Part shown: in pieces, positions 48,004 through 61,250 of the stretch
Numbering within the stretch: position 1 is the stretch's first letter
Layout: every line of letters starts with the position of its first letter
NCBI GenBank assembly: GCA_033439795.1
Contig: JAUTDP010000010.1
Location: 1,488,001-1,552,000 of the forward strand
Direction of reading: 5' to 3'
DNA from: Sordaria brevicollis
Lineage: Eukaryota > Ascomycota > Sordariomycetes > Sordariales > Sordariaceae
DNA: 64,000 bases
The notes under the pieces: model-generated
What the model was told of the DNA's origin: nothing
What the model saw: the letters and a program-made list of their open reading frames with translations, nothing else
Databases searched by the model: none
Made by a program: the position numbers and the translations under genes

Positions 48004-49560
48004 CACTTTTAAAATAATACGTTTATACGTAACTTTATTTTATTTAAAATAAATCGCTTATTTCCCGTTTATTATATACGAGCCGTCGAATTAACGTATT
48101 TCCTTTATTATTAAATCCCTTTATTTAATTAAATAAGGGAAGGTCTCTATATTTAGTAGATAAAAAGATTTACGACGATTAAACGATTTTAATTATATTA
48201 CTTTTTATATTTTATAATAGCGATAACGACCTTATAGTCTTTTCCCCTAATAATATATTAAATATTCTCTTTAACGCTCCGGCTCTTAATATTAACCTTA
48301 TTAATTTTAATAACGCTATTATTTTGGAAACTTTATATAATATTATTAATAATAATAATAATTTAATTCCCGACGTTAATATTGCCCGCGCCGCCCTCTA
48401 CGAATTTACTTCCAATAAAAATATTAAAGAAATCTTTATAAATTTCGGCGACGACGAAGAGCCCTGTTTCGTCCTTTACGAATATTTCGATTACGTTTTT
48501 TTAATTATTAGAGAAACCGCTTTTATATTTATTATTTAATTATTTAATTACGCTTATTAGCGCCTTCGCGACGATTATATATTTATCCGCGATTAAAATA
48601 ATAATTTTATTAATTAATTCGATATAATCTTTATCGATTTTAAAAACCTTTAAGCGTTATATACTACTTTTTAGAAGGAATATTCCGATTTTAAAATTTA
48701 ATATAATAAATTTAATACTTAAACCGCCGCTATATTTTTTAACTCCGGTAACCTTAACCCTACCGTTCCGGGTATTAATAATATTTATAAATAAATAGTC
48801 GCCGACCCTTCCGTTTTTACCGGTTTTAAAAAAGACCCCGCTAAACGTATTTATATTTTCCGCTTTTAATATATAATTATTTAAACTTAGTAGATTTACG
48901 ACCCGATATTATTTTAAAACGAGCGTTAAAAGATTTTATATATAGTTATATTATTCGGCCCCGATTTTAAATCCGGTATTAATAATTTTATTAAAATTAT
49001 TATAATTAAAAATAATAAGGACGTTTAAAAATAGAAAACGGGCGCCGAATTTATATAATATTTAATTAAACGTTTCGAAATAATTAATATTAAATAAAAT
49101 ACCTAATATCGTTTAACCGAATATTATTAATTTAATAAGAATTTTACCGATTTCGAAATAGAATTAACGTTTTTAATAATTATTTATAGTTTAATTAAAA
49201 TTTAGAAAATTAAATATTTAAAAAATAAAGTCTCTAAACGTATTTATAACGTTAGCGCTTATTATAAACCCCTTATTAATAACGCTTAGGATGAATAATT
49301 AGAGATATACCGTAAAATCGCTTATATTTAAAACGATACCGATTATTGTGCTTATATAGCCCGTAGTATCCTTAATAGCGCCCTTAATAATAATGCTAAT
49401 ATTAATTTTAATAGTAATTTTAATTTTATTATTAATAATTTTAATTCTATTTTTAACTTTAATAATTATACCGTTAATTAAGGCGGTAATAAAATAGATT
49501 TCGACGTTATTAGTTTTATTAGTATTATTTATTTTAATATATTAAATTAATATATACACA
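48004..49560 (+). pseudogene. gag remnant of gypsy-1
   Basis: Begins after the 5' LTR. A 71-codon open piece at 48324-48539 (METLYNIINNNNNLIPDVNI...) is probably the gag N-terminus; it opens into sequence interrupted by RIP-type stops. The capsid part is not recognisable residue by residue; its identity comes from its position before the zinc knuckle. Confidence 0.65.
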
Positions 49561-49568
49561 ATAATTTT

Positions 49569-49610
49569 TATCGTTATTACGGCTAATCCGGCTATTTAAT
49601 TAAGGATTGC
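49569..49610 (+). other. Mutated CCHC zinc knuckle of gypsy-1 gag
   Basis: The 14 codons have the spacing C-x2-C-x4-H-x4-C. The first two Cys and the His have become Tyr (TGT/TGC to TAT/TAC, CAT to TAT), and the last Cys (TGC, 49608-49610) survives in IKDC. The changes are exactly those RIP makes. Confidence 0.8.
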
Positions 49611-52600
49611 CTTCGTTCCGTTAATTATAGTCCTTAGGGCCCTATTAATAAAAATAACCGTTGTAATAGCAACCGCGGTCGCGGTAGAAATAATAATAAT
49701 AATAATAATAATATTGTTAATATTCGTAGCGTTAATACCCCCGCTACTAACCCGGCTCCTACCCTAGTTATTAATCCGGCTTTTATTTAACCCGCCGAAT
49801 AAATTATTAGCGGCGAATATTATAACAATTAGGGAAATATTTAGCCTTTATATATAGTCGCGTATAGAGGCCCGAGTTAATATTATTAAAGAAGTAAATT
49901 TTAAACTATAAGTTAAAGGATTTAAAAGAAATACGAATTTAATTTTTAAATAATTCCGTATTTTTAAATTTAATATTCTTATTATTTTATATATATATTA
50001 AATTGTATAAAGATTATTATATTATTTTAATAAATAGCGATTATTCTATTTACGCCTTTTTAAATTCTTCGTTTATAAAAAAGAATAACCTCCCGCGTTT
50101 TAAACTTTTATAATTAAAGAAATTAATCCTTGCCGATAGAATTGTTAAAAGTATTATTTTTAAAAGAATTTACGCCTAATTCTATATTAATTTTTATATA
50201 AAGATTATTACCTTCTTCGTTTATAATATTTTTAAGAATTACCCCGTTATTTTCGGCTTCCTATAAATATAATATTATTGATTTAAAATTAATTATAATA
50301 ATTATATTGTCCGTTTTATTTAATATTATAGCCGTTACTTCCCTTTAAATTTCTTTAATAAATAAATTACCGTACTTAGAAGCTTTGCTAATTGCGTTAT
50401 AATAATAGTTATTCGCCTATTATTATAATTAAATACCCCGATTTTAACCCCGCTACTACCTTTATTCTTTAAATTTCTTAAGATAATTTTATAACCGGAG
50501 CCCGCTTTTTAAATTATTCCGCGAATAGTATTAATCTTTAAATTATTACCCTCTTCCTTAACCCTTAAAAATAAATTTACTTTAATTCCTTCCTTAATCT
50601 TTAAAATTAAATAATATAATAATTCTCTACGTTGTATTAATAACCCTATAAAAATTTTAATCGCTAATCGAACCAGGATTAAAGTATAAAAAATTTCCGG
50701 TATAATTACCTTCTTCGTTAAAATTAAGAGCCCCGCGGTTTATAAATTATATATTCGTTTAAATAACCGCTATATTTTTATTAGAACGGTACGTTCGACG
50801 CGATTATAATGTTTTATATACGTTAATAACGTATTTAATACGGTTGATATTAAAGAATTTAATACTATTACGTTTAATTACGTATATAAAAAATAGAATT
50901 TTAAGCCCTTAATTACTAATTACGCCGCGTTAGAATAGCTATTTATAATTTCGGAATTAATAGATATCGAAGAATTAATAAAAAATATAATAAATAATAT
51001 TATAAATAATAAGGGGGAGTAATATAAATACTTTTTACCGCCGTTTATTTATCCGTTTATTAATATAATAGCCGGTAATATTAATTTTAATAAAGATAAG
51101 GAAACCGCTATTTTAGTAAGAGTATTAAATTTAATAGGGGATTTTAATTGGGATATTCTTATATATAAAGAGGTTTTTAAATAAGTTTACGTTATTAAAA
51201 TTACCGAGGAGGATATAAAAATTTTTTTAAAAAAGAGTAATAAGTTTATTAAATTTAACGACGAAATTAAGATTAAAGTCCTAATTAAATATTATAAGAA
51301 TATTAAGGCTTTCCTTCTCCGCTTAGTAGAAGAAGTCCCGCTATATTGCATTTATAATTATAAAATCGAATTATTATTAAAATAATAGCCGTTTAATATA
51401 AGGCTTTAATATATTACGCTTATTAAAGTGGCCGTAATTAAAAAATAAATTAATATTAATTTTTAAAAGAAATTTATCCGGCCTTCCTAATCCGCCGCTA
51501 CGGCTTTTATCCTTTTTATTAGGAAATTTGGCGGCGGAGTCCGTATTTACGTCGATTATTGCGGTATTAATAATATTATTATAAAATCTTACTACTTATT
51601 GCCGTTAATTAAGGAAATATTCGATATTATTTATAAAGCGAAAATTTTTATTAAATTCGACGTTATTATTACGTTTAATTATATTCGGATTAAAGAAGGA
51701 TACGAATAATTTACGGCGTTTATTACCTATTTCGGCCTTTTCGAATTAATAATTTACCCGTTCGGTTTATAGGGCGTATTAGGGACGTTTTAAAATTATA
51801 TTAATAATATACTTTATAATATTTTGGATATTTATATTATTATTTATTTAAATAATATTTTAGTATATTTTAATAACGAAGAAGATTACGTCCGTTATGT
51901 TATAGAAGTTTTAAACCGTATAATTAAAATAAGCTTCTAATTCGACGTCGATAAATATAAATTTTATACTATTTATACGAAATATTTAGGTCTAATTATT
52001 ATTCTTAGTAGTTTCGAAATAGACCCCGAAAAGGTTATTACGGTTACCGCTTAGGAAATTCTAGATTCTAAATACTCCTTTTAATATTTCTTAGGTTTTA
52101 TAAACTTTTACCGACGATTTATTAAATACTTTTCTATTATTATAAGATTATTATACGAATTTATAAAGAAAAATATAAATAAAATAATATAAATATAGAT
52201 TGAATAGTATTAGAAATTATTCAACGCCTTTAAAAAAATATTTATTACGGGTCCCGTTTTGCGAATTTATAATTAATTTAAATCGATAATTATTAAAACC
52301 GACGCTTTTAATTAGGTATATAGCGGTATTCTTTTATAATATAATAACGAAGGTATTTTACGCCCAATTATTTATTTTAATTAACGATATATAATAGCCG
52401 AAAATAATTATAATATTTATAATAAGGAATTATTCGCTATTATTAAAGTATTAGAAGAGTAGAGGCTAAAATTCGAAAGCGCGTAATAACCTTTCGAAAT
52501 ATTAATAAATTATAAAATTTTAAAAACGTTTACCGTTAATAAATATTTCTCTCTTTAATATATACGGTAGTTTTAATTTTTATTATAATTTAATTTTATA

Positions 52601-54632
52601 ATTAAATATCGACCGGATTCCCTTTAAATCCGATTTAACGCCTTTAATTATAAATTAAAGGATATTCCCTATAAAGGAGACGAACGTTTATTCGCTTATA
52701 ATAAAATACTTTTCGATTAAAATATATTTGTTAATAGAATTTAAATATTAAATAATATAGAAGCGGAAGCGGATTCCGAAATTAATATAAATACGTATTA
52801 TTTTTGTAATTTGGAAATCTTTAACGAAAAATCCGTAAATAATTTTATTACCGAGTTTTATAAAAAATCCGTTTTCTTTATAAATTTTCTAACTTACTTT
52901 TAAAACCCCGAATACCGCGTTTAATTTAAGGAAGTACGAAAATAGATAATAAGGATTGCGTTTATAAAATACCGAATAATATAAGAGCGAGCCTATTATT
53001 GTAGCGTTATTATTATTAATTTAAAAGATATAGAATTATAATTTTAATTAATCCGTTATATTTATAATGCCCCTTTTATTAGTTATTTAAATCGCGAGAA
53101 AATTTTCTACTTATTATTTCGTTTGTATTTTTAATTAAGGATATATTAATCGGTTCGTATTTATTATAAAGTATATTTCTAATACGTTAAGATTAAGCCG
53201 TTATATTACTCCCCCTATAGATTATTAAAATTATTAAGCGTCCTTTTTACCGCTTAGAAGGAGATTTTTATCGATTATATTACCTTTCTTACTTTATATT
53301 TATATTATAGTTAAGAATTTAAATATATTATTATAGTAATTAATTATTTTATTAAAATGCGTTATTATATCCCTTACGAAATTCTTATTATTAAAGAATT
53401 AACCGAACGTTTTATCGAATAGGTATATAATTTATATAGCCTCTTCGATTTTATTATTTCCGACCGTAATATTTAATTTATTTTAATATTTTAGTACGCT
53501 TTATTAATATAATTAGAAATTATATTAAAATTATCTTCCGCTTTTTATTTAATAACGAATAATTAAATTAAATGTATTAATGTAAAAATAGAACGGTATT
53601 TAAAGATATATATTATTTAGGTATAAGATAATTAGGTCGATTAGTTATTATTCGCGGAATTCGTTAATAATAATTAAATTTCCGAAATAATTAGCGTTTC
53701 CCCCTTCTTTATTAATTATAATTTTAACTTTTGTATAGGCGTCGAGCTAGCGGTATTTTATCCCTTTAAAATTTCGGTAATATAATAGAAAGAGTATTTT
53801 AAAGTTTATAAAATCGTTAATTATTTTAAGGAAGTATTTAATTATATTATAACGAACGCTTAAGAAGCCTAATAACGTTATAAGGATAATATTAATATTT
53901 AATAATCGGATATTCTAGTATATAAATTAGGAGATTAGGTCTTATTCGATATTATTAATTTCGATTCTAGCCGCCCTTATATTAAATTAATACCGCTTTT
54001 CGAAGGATTTTTTACAATTATTAATACCGGTACTTATATTATTATATTCGAATTCTTTAATAATATAAAATATAGCCCTACCTTTTATATTAATAAAATT
54101 AAACGTTAATTGGATAATAAATTACTAGGATAATTATAATTAAATAAGGATGTACGAACGAATTATAATTGGATTTTAAAGCGTACCGACGACGGTAAAA
54201 AGTAAATTGAGTAAGAATTTATTAAAATTAACGGTTATAAGAAGGAAGGCCGCTTTTAAGAATATTATATTATATAAGTACCTTTTTACGCCCCTAATTA
54301 ATAATTAAAGAATAACGTTTCGATATATCCGGAATATATACGCCGATTTTACGAGGAAAATTTAAATACCTTAATATTATTGTAATAATTCGAAGAAGAA
54401 AGGAAACGGAGGAAGTAAGAGGTATAAGAAGTTTAGGAAGCGGGAGGAATATGGGAGGATATAATTACGGCGCCGAAGGAGGCCCCGGAAACGGAGATGG
54501 AGACGGAAATATAATAGGAAGAATATAATAGAAGGAGGAAGTTACTACGTTTAAGAATAACGGTTATAAAAACTTTTTTAATAAGGATTTCGATTATTTT
54601 ATATAATAATAATTAATTATATAATTTCTTTT
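49611..54632 (+). pseudogene. pol remnant of gypsy-1 (PR-RT-RH-IN)
   Basis: Protease: INSGYSIYAFLNSSF near 50.0 kb fits a DSG active site with D to N. Reverse transcriptase, about 51.45-52.15 kb: VRIYVDYCGINN, YLLPLIKEIFD, KFDVIITFNYIRI and PFGL, and YLNN at 51845-51856 in place of YLDD. RNase H, about 52.26-52.47 kb: KTDAFN, YNKELFAIIKVLEE. Integrase core, about 53.28-53.75 kb: IISDRN with the second Asp intact, LSSAFYLITNN. A basic C-terminal region runs to about 54.5 kb. Numerous TAA/TAG stops make it inactive. Confidence 0.87.
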
Positions 54633-54644
54633 AAGGGGAGGTAA

Positions 54645-54959
54645 TATTATAAGCCTAATTATAATTATACGTAATTAATATATTACTATTATATATTTAT
54701 ATTCGTATAGTAGTCGCTTCCTAAAATATATTATTATATTCGGGATGGTTTTACCCGTACGGGATATTGCGTTATTGTTTACCGCTTATACGGTTAGGGT
54801 TACTTAATTGCGTGTAATTAGCGCGTTCCCGTCGCGCCTTATAAAGGGCGGGCCTCCTACGCACATTTTCTTCCTTTTCCTCTTTCTTCCTCTGTGTAAT
54901 TACATATATCTACATCTATTACCTACCTTTGCATTGATTGTCCCTGTGATAGCTTTGTA
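54645..54959 (+). repeat. 3' LTR of gypsy-1
   Basis: Partner of 47689-48003. Its first half is more mutated than the 5' LTR, but its last 170 bp keep more G/C and CpA, and the downstream flank to about 55.1 kb is also mild. A TATA box, TTATAAAGG, begins at 54839. Confidence 0.87.
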
Positions 54960-54963
54960 CTTT
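54960..54963. repeat. Right target duplication CTTT of gypsy-1
   Basis: Matches 47685-47688, immediately after the 3' LTR. Confidence 0.65.
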
Positions 54964-55707
54964 TCTTTAAAGGAATATTATTATTTGGGTAGTCCTTATC
55001 GAATTCCTTCGCCTCCGCTTTTTATAATTATTCCTCTAGATATAGCGGCGGGCCTGGGTATTTTAGGTACGCTTCGTAATAGGTTTGTAATAATTTAAGT
55101 GAATTTTTAAAATTCTTAGCGTTATAAAATTTCGGGTCCGGATTATATCCCTTCTAATTTATTCGGTACTAAAATTTATTAAAATATACCCGAGAAATTA
55201 AAATTTCCTTTACTTCCTATTTAATATTATTATTAATATATTTTCCTATTAATTTTTTTAATTTTTAATTAAATAATAAGTTATTAGGGTATTTCTTTAA
55301 CCGATTTATATAGAAAACGTCCGTTCCCCTCCACCTTTTTAAGATTTCTAATTTAAACGAATATTTATATTTCTTTTTAATTTTAAAGTATTGGTTAATT
55401 AAAGGAAAATCGAATTTATAATTTAGCCGGTCGGTAAATTCGCTCCGTTTAATAATAAATACTTTATTTTTAAGATTAAAATCCGGGACGCGCCGATATT
55501 TATTTATTTATTTAGTTATTTATTCTTAGGTTTTAATAATATACTCTCTAGCTTTTTTTATAAAATTTCGAATTTATTTTATTATTCTTTATATATCTTT
55601 ACGGCTAAATTTCTCTTTAATCGTTAACCGAACGCCGTTAAAGTTTGTATATATTTTTTAATTTAGGGTATTGGGTATAGGAAACCCTTTTAATACTTCG
55701 TATAATT
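54964..55707 (-). pseudogene. gypsy-3 integrase C-terminus and chromodomain fragment
   Basis: The minus strand reads YEVLKGFPIPN at its start (about 55.69 kb), then a basic region, VPDFNLKNKVFIIKRSEFTD, then RWRGTDVFYINRLKKYPNN, then a chromodomain (EVKEILISRVYFNKF, GYNPDPKFYNAKNFKNS, YPGPP). This is the standard end of a fungal chromovirus integrase. It is continuous with the integrase core at 63394-64000 once gypsy-2 is removed, and with 47590-47684 once gypsy-1 is removed. At least one frameshift lies within it. Confidence 0.85.
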
Positions 55708-55712
55708 ATTAT
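55708..55712. repeat. Left target duplication ATTAT of gypsy-2
   Basis: Five bases identical to 63389-63393, directly outside the two LTRs. Confidence 0.85.
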
Positions 55713-55995
55713 TAAGGGACAGCGTTGGCACCGTTAGGTATATAATGAGATATGTATTATTATACGAAGGAAGGGAAGGGAAAAGTATATACAGAGGACT
55801 GGATATATAGGCGCGAGCCTATACCCTAATCCGTACGCACCCACGTAATACTGCACGTAACCACAAATAACCAAATCTAAACTATATCGAACTATAATAT
55901 ACGTACTATAATTGAAAATAGTCGCTAGGAATCTAAATACCTATATAAGTGGTTAATACGTATACCGGGTATAATATAAATATAATCCTATAATA
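55713..55995 (-). repeat. 3' LTR of gypsy-2 (left copy)
   Basis: 283 bp, TAAGGG...CCTATAATA on the plus strand. It retains more G/C than the right copy in its first half (for example GCGTTGGCACCGTTAGG). Confidence 0.9.
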
Positions 55996-56012
55996 CTATC
56001 CCCCTTTAAAAG
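55996..56012 (-). other. Polypurine tract of gypsy-2
   Basis: The minus strand reads CTTTTAAAGGGGGATAG and then enters the 3' LTR. This orientation agrees with the minus-strand pol order. Confidence 0.82.
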
Positions 56013-59000
56013 AAATTCGTAAAATTAAAAAAATTTATATATACGTATAATTATAACCTAGAATCCTTTATTAATTTATTAAATACTTTTAACTGTAACG
56101 TTAATTATATCCTAAATTATTTATTTATTAAAAATCGTACAATCCTCGTTATTACTTCTATAAATCCTTCCTCTATTTCTTTCTTAATTAATAATAACTC
56201 CGTCTTAAAAATAGTAAATCGTTATACTAAGCGGGCGGAATAATAATATAAAGCGTAGGGTTCGGTATTAGCGTCGGGTTATTTATTACGAATAATAGGG
56301 TCCGTTATTAAGTATTCTCCTTTTTATTCGAAGCGGTCGAAAAACTCCTTAACGTAAAGCGGTATTAATTTATCGGAATAATCGCGGTAAAATTTTTAAA
56401 AATATACTTTATAATCGATAATATTATCGACCTTTTTTTAAATAAGGTTATAATCGCCCTTCTATTTAATTAAATAATACTAATAATAGTTTTTTCCTTT
56501 CTATTTAATATTTAGCAATTTATCGAATCCCTATTTAATATATTCTTTATAATCGTCGGTACGAATTATAATTTTACCTTCGTTAACGCGGACGTTAAAA
56601 TTAATAACCTAACCGGAGAGATTTTAACCGGTTTAACGTTAAATTATTAAAACGTAAAAAATTAGCGAATATTTTATATTATTAAATAATTATAATTTAA
56701 TAATATATAAATCCGCTTTTAAAACTTTAAATAATCCTTCTTAATAGGGGGAAAATTTAGCGTATAAGCGATTATTAATTAAATTAAACGTATTGAATAA
56801 AATAATATCCCCTTCTTTATATTTTATTAAATTAATCCGTTTTTTATTAGCGTTCTCCTTATACCGGTCCTAATTACGCTTAATCTATTAAATTATAAAA
56901 TTTTAAATTTTGTAGAAATAATCGGCGAATTCGTTAATTTTATAATATTTTTCCAATTATACGGGTAATAATATTAATAGTAGAAGGTTACAAAGCTTAA
57001 TACCTATATAGGGGTAATAATTATAATTAACGAAGAAAGGTAATAGGCTTATTAACGAAGATATTATATTATTACCAGCGAATTTTATAAAAGGAAGCTA
57101 TTTAACCTAATTAATTTATATTTAATTAATATATAATCGGAGGTATTATTCTATTTCTACATTAATATATTCGATTTAAGCGTTCGTTTAAAAATAAAAA
57201 GCGGAGGTTAAAATACGCTTAATATTTAAGTATTAATATAAAGAAGATTAGAATCGTAATACGAATTAAATATTTTTATCCGAAAGGATAGAATCTAAAA
57301 AACTATAAAGGTAATAAACGTAATTAATAAAACGTTCGGTTAATTCTTCTACCAATAGCGTAACCGTTAATATAAAGTATTATATTTTTATTAACCAATT
57401 AACGATAATATAAATATATTTAAATTCTTAATTAAAATAGAAATTACTAGGGAGCGGAGTAATATAATCGATAGAAATACGGATTTAAGGAATTAGTATA
57501 ATAGGTAGGGTTTTAAAAAGGCCGGTAAAATTACGCTTAAAGAATTTAATTTTTATATAAAGTAAGTAAACTTTATAAAATATACGTACATTGTTAATTA
57601 TACCCTCTTAATAAAATTCTCGGGATAAAAACTCGTAAATAGTATCGCGATTAGGGTGGCCCGCGTTAAACGAATTATATTAGCAATTAATTAATTAGAA
57701 TTAAAATTCTTTATTATAAAGGTCGATTATTATACGGTCGTACTATTTAATAATATTATTAAGGGTAACTTAATATTCGCTAAAAGCTTTATAGAGGATT
57801 TTACAAATTGAAATTAGCTAATTACAATTATCTAAATCGTTTAAAGCGGAAACCGCTTTTTAAAAGAATACGGAGTTTTTATAATTATTTAAAATAATAT
57901 TATCGATTAATTTATTTTCGTAATCGCTTATTAAAGAGAGGGAATAATAAGAAGTTGGGTTTTCTTTATCGAAATAATTATTTATAAATTATAAAGGTTA
58001 GAGAAGAGTATATTAATAAATAATAAAACGTTCGTTTTTAATACCCGCGGGGATATCGTTAAACTTCTTACTAAAGGCGTCGAGGCGTAAATTCTTCGAT
58101 TTTAGGGTATATTAAATCTAAAAATTAAATTATAATAAGAATTGCAATTAGCGTATATACCGTTATATAAATTACTTATTAATTATAAAAGTCTTTAAAT
58201 TTTTATAATCCGTTAGGATATTAAATAATTATTATATTCCTTTAAATTCGGGCTACCACTCCTCTAACGCTTTAATAATAATTAAGAATTCTTTATTATA
58301 AATATCGTAATTATATTCTTAGGCTATATATTTTATTAAAAAATAAGCGACTAAGTATAATATTCCATCGTCGCTATATTATAAAAATATACCCCTTATT
58401 ATTTAATTAAATATATTTATTTCGATTATAATCTTCTTAATTTAATTATAAATCTTTAATACGGGTCCGGTCGTAAAGGCCTTTTTTAATACGTTAAAAG
58501 CGGATTAATAACGGTCGGATTATAATTATAGTACATTCTTCTTTATTAATTTATATAACGGGGATATTATTATCGAAAATATTTTAATAAAACGCTAATA
58601 GAAGTTCGTAAAGCTAAGGAATTATTAAAACGACTTTTTGGATTAAGGGGGCGCCTAATCGAATATAATTTTAATTTTATTTAGATCTATTTCGATACCA
58701 CTTAATATAATAATCAAGCCGAAATATTTCGTACATTTCGTATAAAATTTATATTTATTAATATTTACGTTTAAACCGGCTTTAATTAAACGTTCGAAGA
58801 CGTCGTTAATATATTATTCGTAATCCTTTTCGTTATTAGAATATATAAAAATATCGTCGAAATAAATAATTATATAAACGTCGAAAATATTATATAAAAT
58901 ATTATTAATATAATTCTAAAAGGCGTTAAAGGCGCCCTAGAGGCTAAAAAATATAATTAAGGATTTGAATAGCCTAAATTTTATTATAAATGCAGTTAGC

Positions 59001-61250
59001 TATTCGTAACCTTCCTTAATACGGACCCGGTTAAAGGTAATAATAATATCTAATTTAATAAAAATTTTAACGCGGTAAATAACGTCGAATATTTTTTTAA
59101 TAAGCAGGAGCGGGTAGCGGGATTTAAGGGTAACGTTATTAATACTTCGGTAATTAATATAAACGCGGATTCTTCCTCCCGGCTTCTTAATTAAAAATAT
59201 AGGAGTAGAGGCTTTTAATTACAACGGCCGGATAAACTTCTTCTTTAAATTATTATCGATTTATTTTTTAATAACGTTAAATTCTTCTAGGCTAAAAATA
59301 CAATTACGGGAAGTAAGTAGTATAGTATTAAATTTGAATTCGAATTTAAAATTATAAAACCGGTTGGGGGGTAATATATTAACGCTTTCTTAGCGGAAAT
59401 TATTTATTTATTATTAATATTGCCGAAGTAATTTTTATTAAATTTGAACGTCGGTCTTTAGGGGTTTATTTACCTTTTTATAGAATTTAATAATATTTTT
59501 AAACGTAATTTTACTAATATTAATATTATTAACGGTAAAGTAATAGTTAATAGTCTCTTCGTAAATTTGGAAATTAGAAATATCGTTTATAAGTATAATT
59601 GAAGCGGAGATTTTAATTATTTTAATAGCTTCCTTATTTTTAATACCGTAAAATATATCGATTTAGGTATAATAATTACTACCGAAGAACTTTTTATAAT
59701 AAATTACTTTATTATTTATAATATTTTTAATTATATTAATTATAAGGTTATTATTAATTACGTTCGGGGTTAAGGCGTTTTTTTCTTCCATTATTTTATT
59801 TTCGTCCGTTATACGTTAAATATTTTTTATTATATTCGCCTTTATTATACAAATAATTTAAAATTTATATTTCTCGGCGAATTAATTAAATATAATTATT
59901 AAGAATTCTTTAATATTAATTAAATCGAAAGGTCTTTTAGGGATATAATAAAAGCGGATTAGCATTTAATAATTAAAGAAAGAGGTACGTATTCTTCCGG
60001 TTAAGCGATATAGTACAGGGATTATACGTAATAGGGGAGGGGGGTAATAATATATTATAACCGTTAGTATAAGAATTTAGCCATTAATAACCTTATTAAT
60101 AAGGACCGCGCCCGTTTTATTAGCGACCTTCTATTTAAATTTATTAAAACGTTAACGAACGGCGCGTTTAACGATTATAGAAATAGAAATCCGGCGAATA
60201 GCCTCCGATAATAAAGCGGGGGTATCCGGCTCTCTTTTATTAAGGATATTTAAAACGGAGGGTTTCTAATATATTAATTACGTCCTAAGGGAATTCTTAA
60301 GAATAGTAACGGAGGGTATACTACTAAAAATAATAATTAAAGGCGTATCGACGTTATATTTACGTAATAACGATATATAATATAAGTAGCAGAATATTTT
60401 TAGAAGAAAATAATTATATTATTTATAAGCAGAGCCGAAAATAAGGCAATCGCTAGGTTAATCGATATTAGGGGCGTAGTAGATTAGTTATAAATATCCG
60501 AAAATAATAGGGTTATTTTTTATAAAGTTATAAATAAAGAAATTAATAAATTCGTAATATACGCTAATATTTATAATTAAATAATTAAAATACGTAATAT
60601 TCCCCTTCGTTTAATTATTAGCGAGGTATAGGAATTTAGGGAATTAGAATTTAAAAGTTAGGAAATTATTATATAAAATAAAACGACGGTTAATAAACCC
60701 TAGGGCGGTATAACCGTTATTAATAAATGCAATATAGTATATTTTATACGGTTTATAAAATAAGTGGATAGAAAGATTTAATAAATTAGGGTATTTATAA
60801 CGGCTATTTATAGAAGATTTATTAATTTTAATAATTTCAAATTTAATTATAAGGATATTCTTTAATTATTCTCTTCCTTATTTATATTTAATAAACGTTG
60901 GCTTTTAGCTATAATTTAAGCGGGAGGTTATATATTTCTTTAGCCGTTAATAAAGCCGTTTTCGTTATTTATAACTAGGCTTACGAAGCCGTAAGGGTAT
61001 ATAGGGGTAAGGTAATAAGTAGGCTATTATTGTAGTATAAAGTAATTAAGAGCCGGAGTATTAGGAGCGGGAATATTTATAACGTTAACGTTATAGTAAT
61101 TATATTAGCCGTATCCGTATTAACTTTGGGCGGGGCGTTATTATTAATTATTATTATTATTATTATTTTTCTCCTTTTCCTTTTTATCCTTCTTTTCTTT
61201 TTTCTCCTTTTCTTTCTCTTTATATAATTTACGCTTAAGCACCTCCTTTT
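56013..61250 (-). pseudogene. pol remnant of gypsy-2 (PR-RT-RH-IN)
   Basis: On the minus strand, reverse transcriptase lies at about 59.3-58.6 kb with YIIIYFDDIFIYSNNEKDYE; the YFDD catalytic motif at 58853-58864 has survived RIP. RNase H is near 58.3 kb by position. The integrase core is at about 57.4-57.1 kb (ELTERFINYVYYLYSFLDS, ILSDKNI, LTSAFYF). Stops derived from CAA/CAG/TGG are frequent. No protease motif was read with confidence. Confidence 0.83.

Larger units (their letters stand above)
47689..54959 (+). mobile_element. gypsy-1: Ty3/gypsy LTR retrotransposon, RIP-mutated
   Basis: A 7.27 kb element with two 315-bp LTRs (47689-48003, 54645-54959), a polypurine tract AAGGGGAGGTAA at 54633-54644 and target duplication CTTT. 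The plus-strand order is gag, protease, RT, RNase H, integrase, chromodomain-like end, which is Ty3/gypsy. The coding region is full of stops from RIP and cannot be functional. Primer binding site not identified. The LTRs differ mostly by C/T and G/A. Confidence 0.9.

Noticed and set aside
48324..48539. Independent small gene of 71 codons
   Set aside because: It lies just after the 5' LTR of gypsy-1 in gag position and orientation; treated as part of the element.
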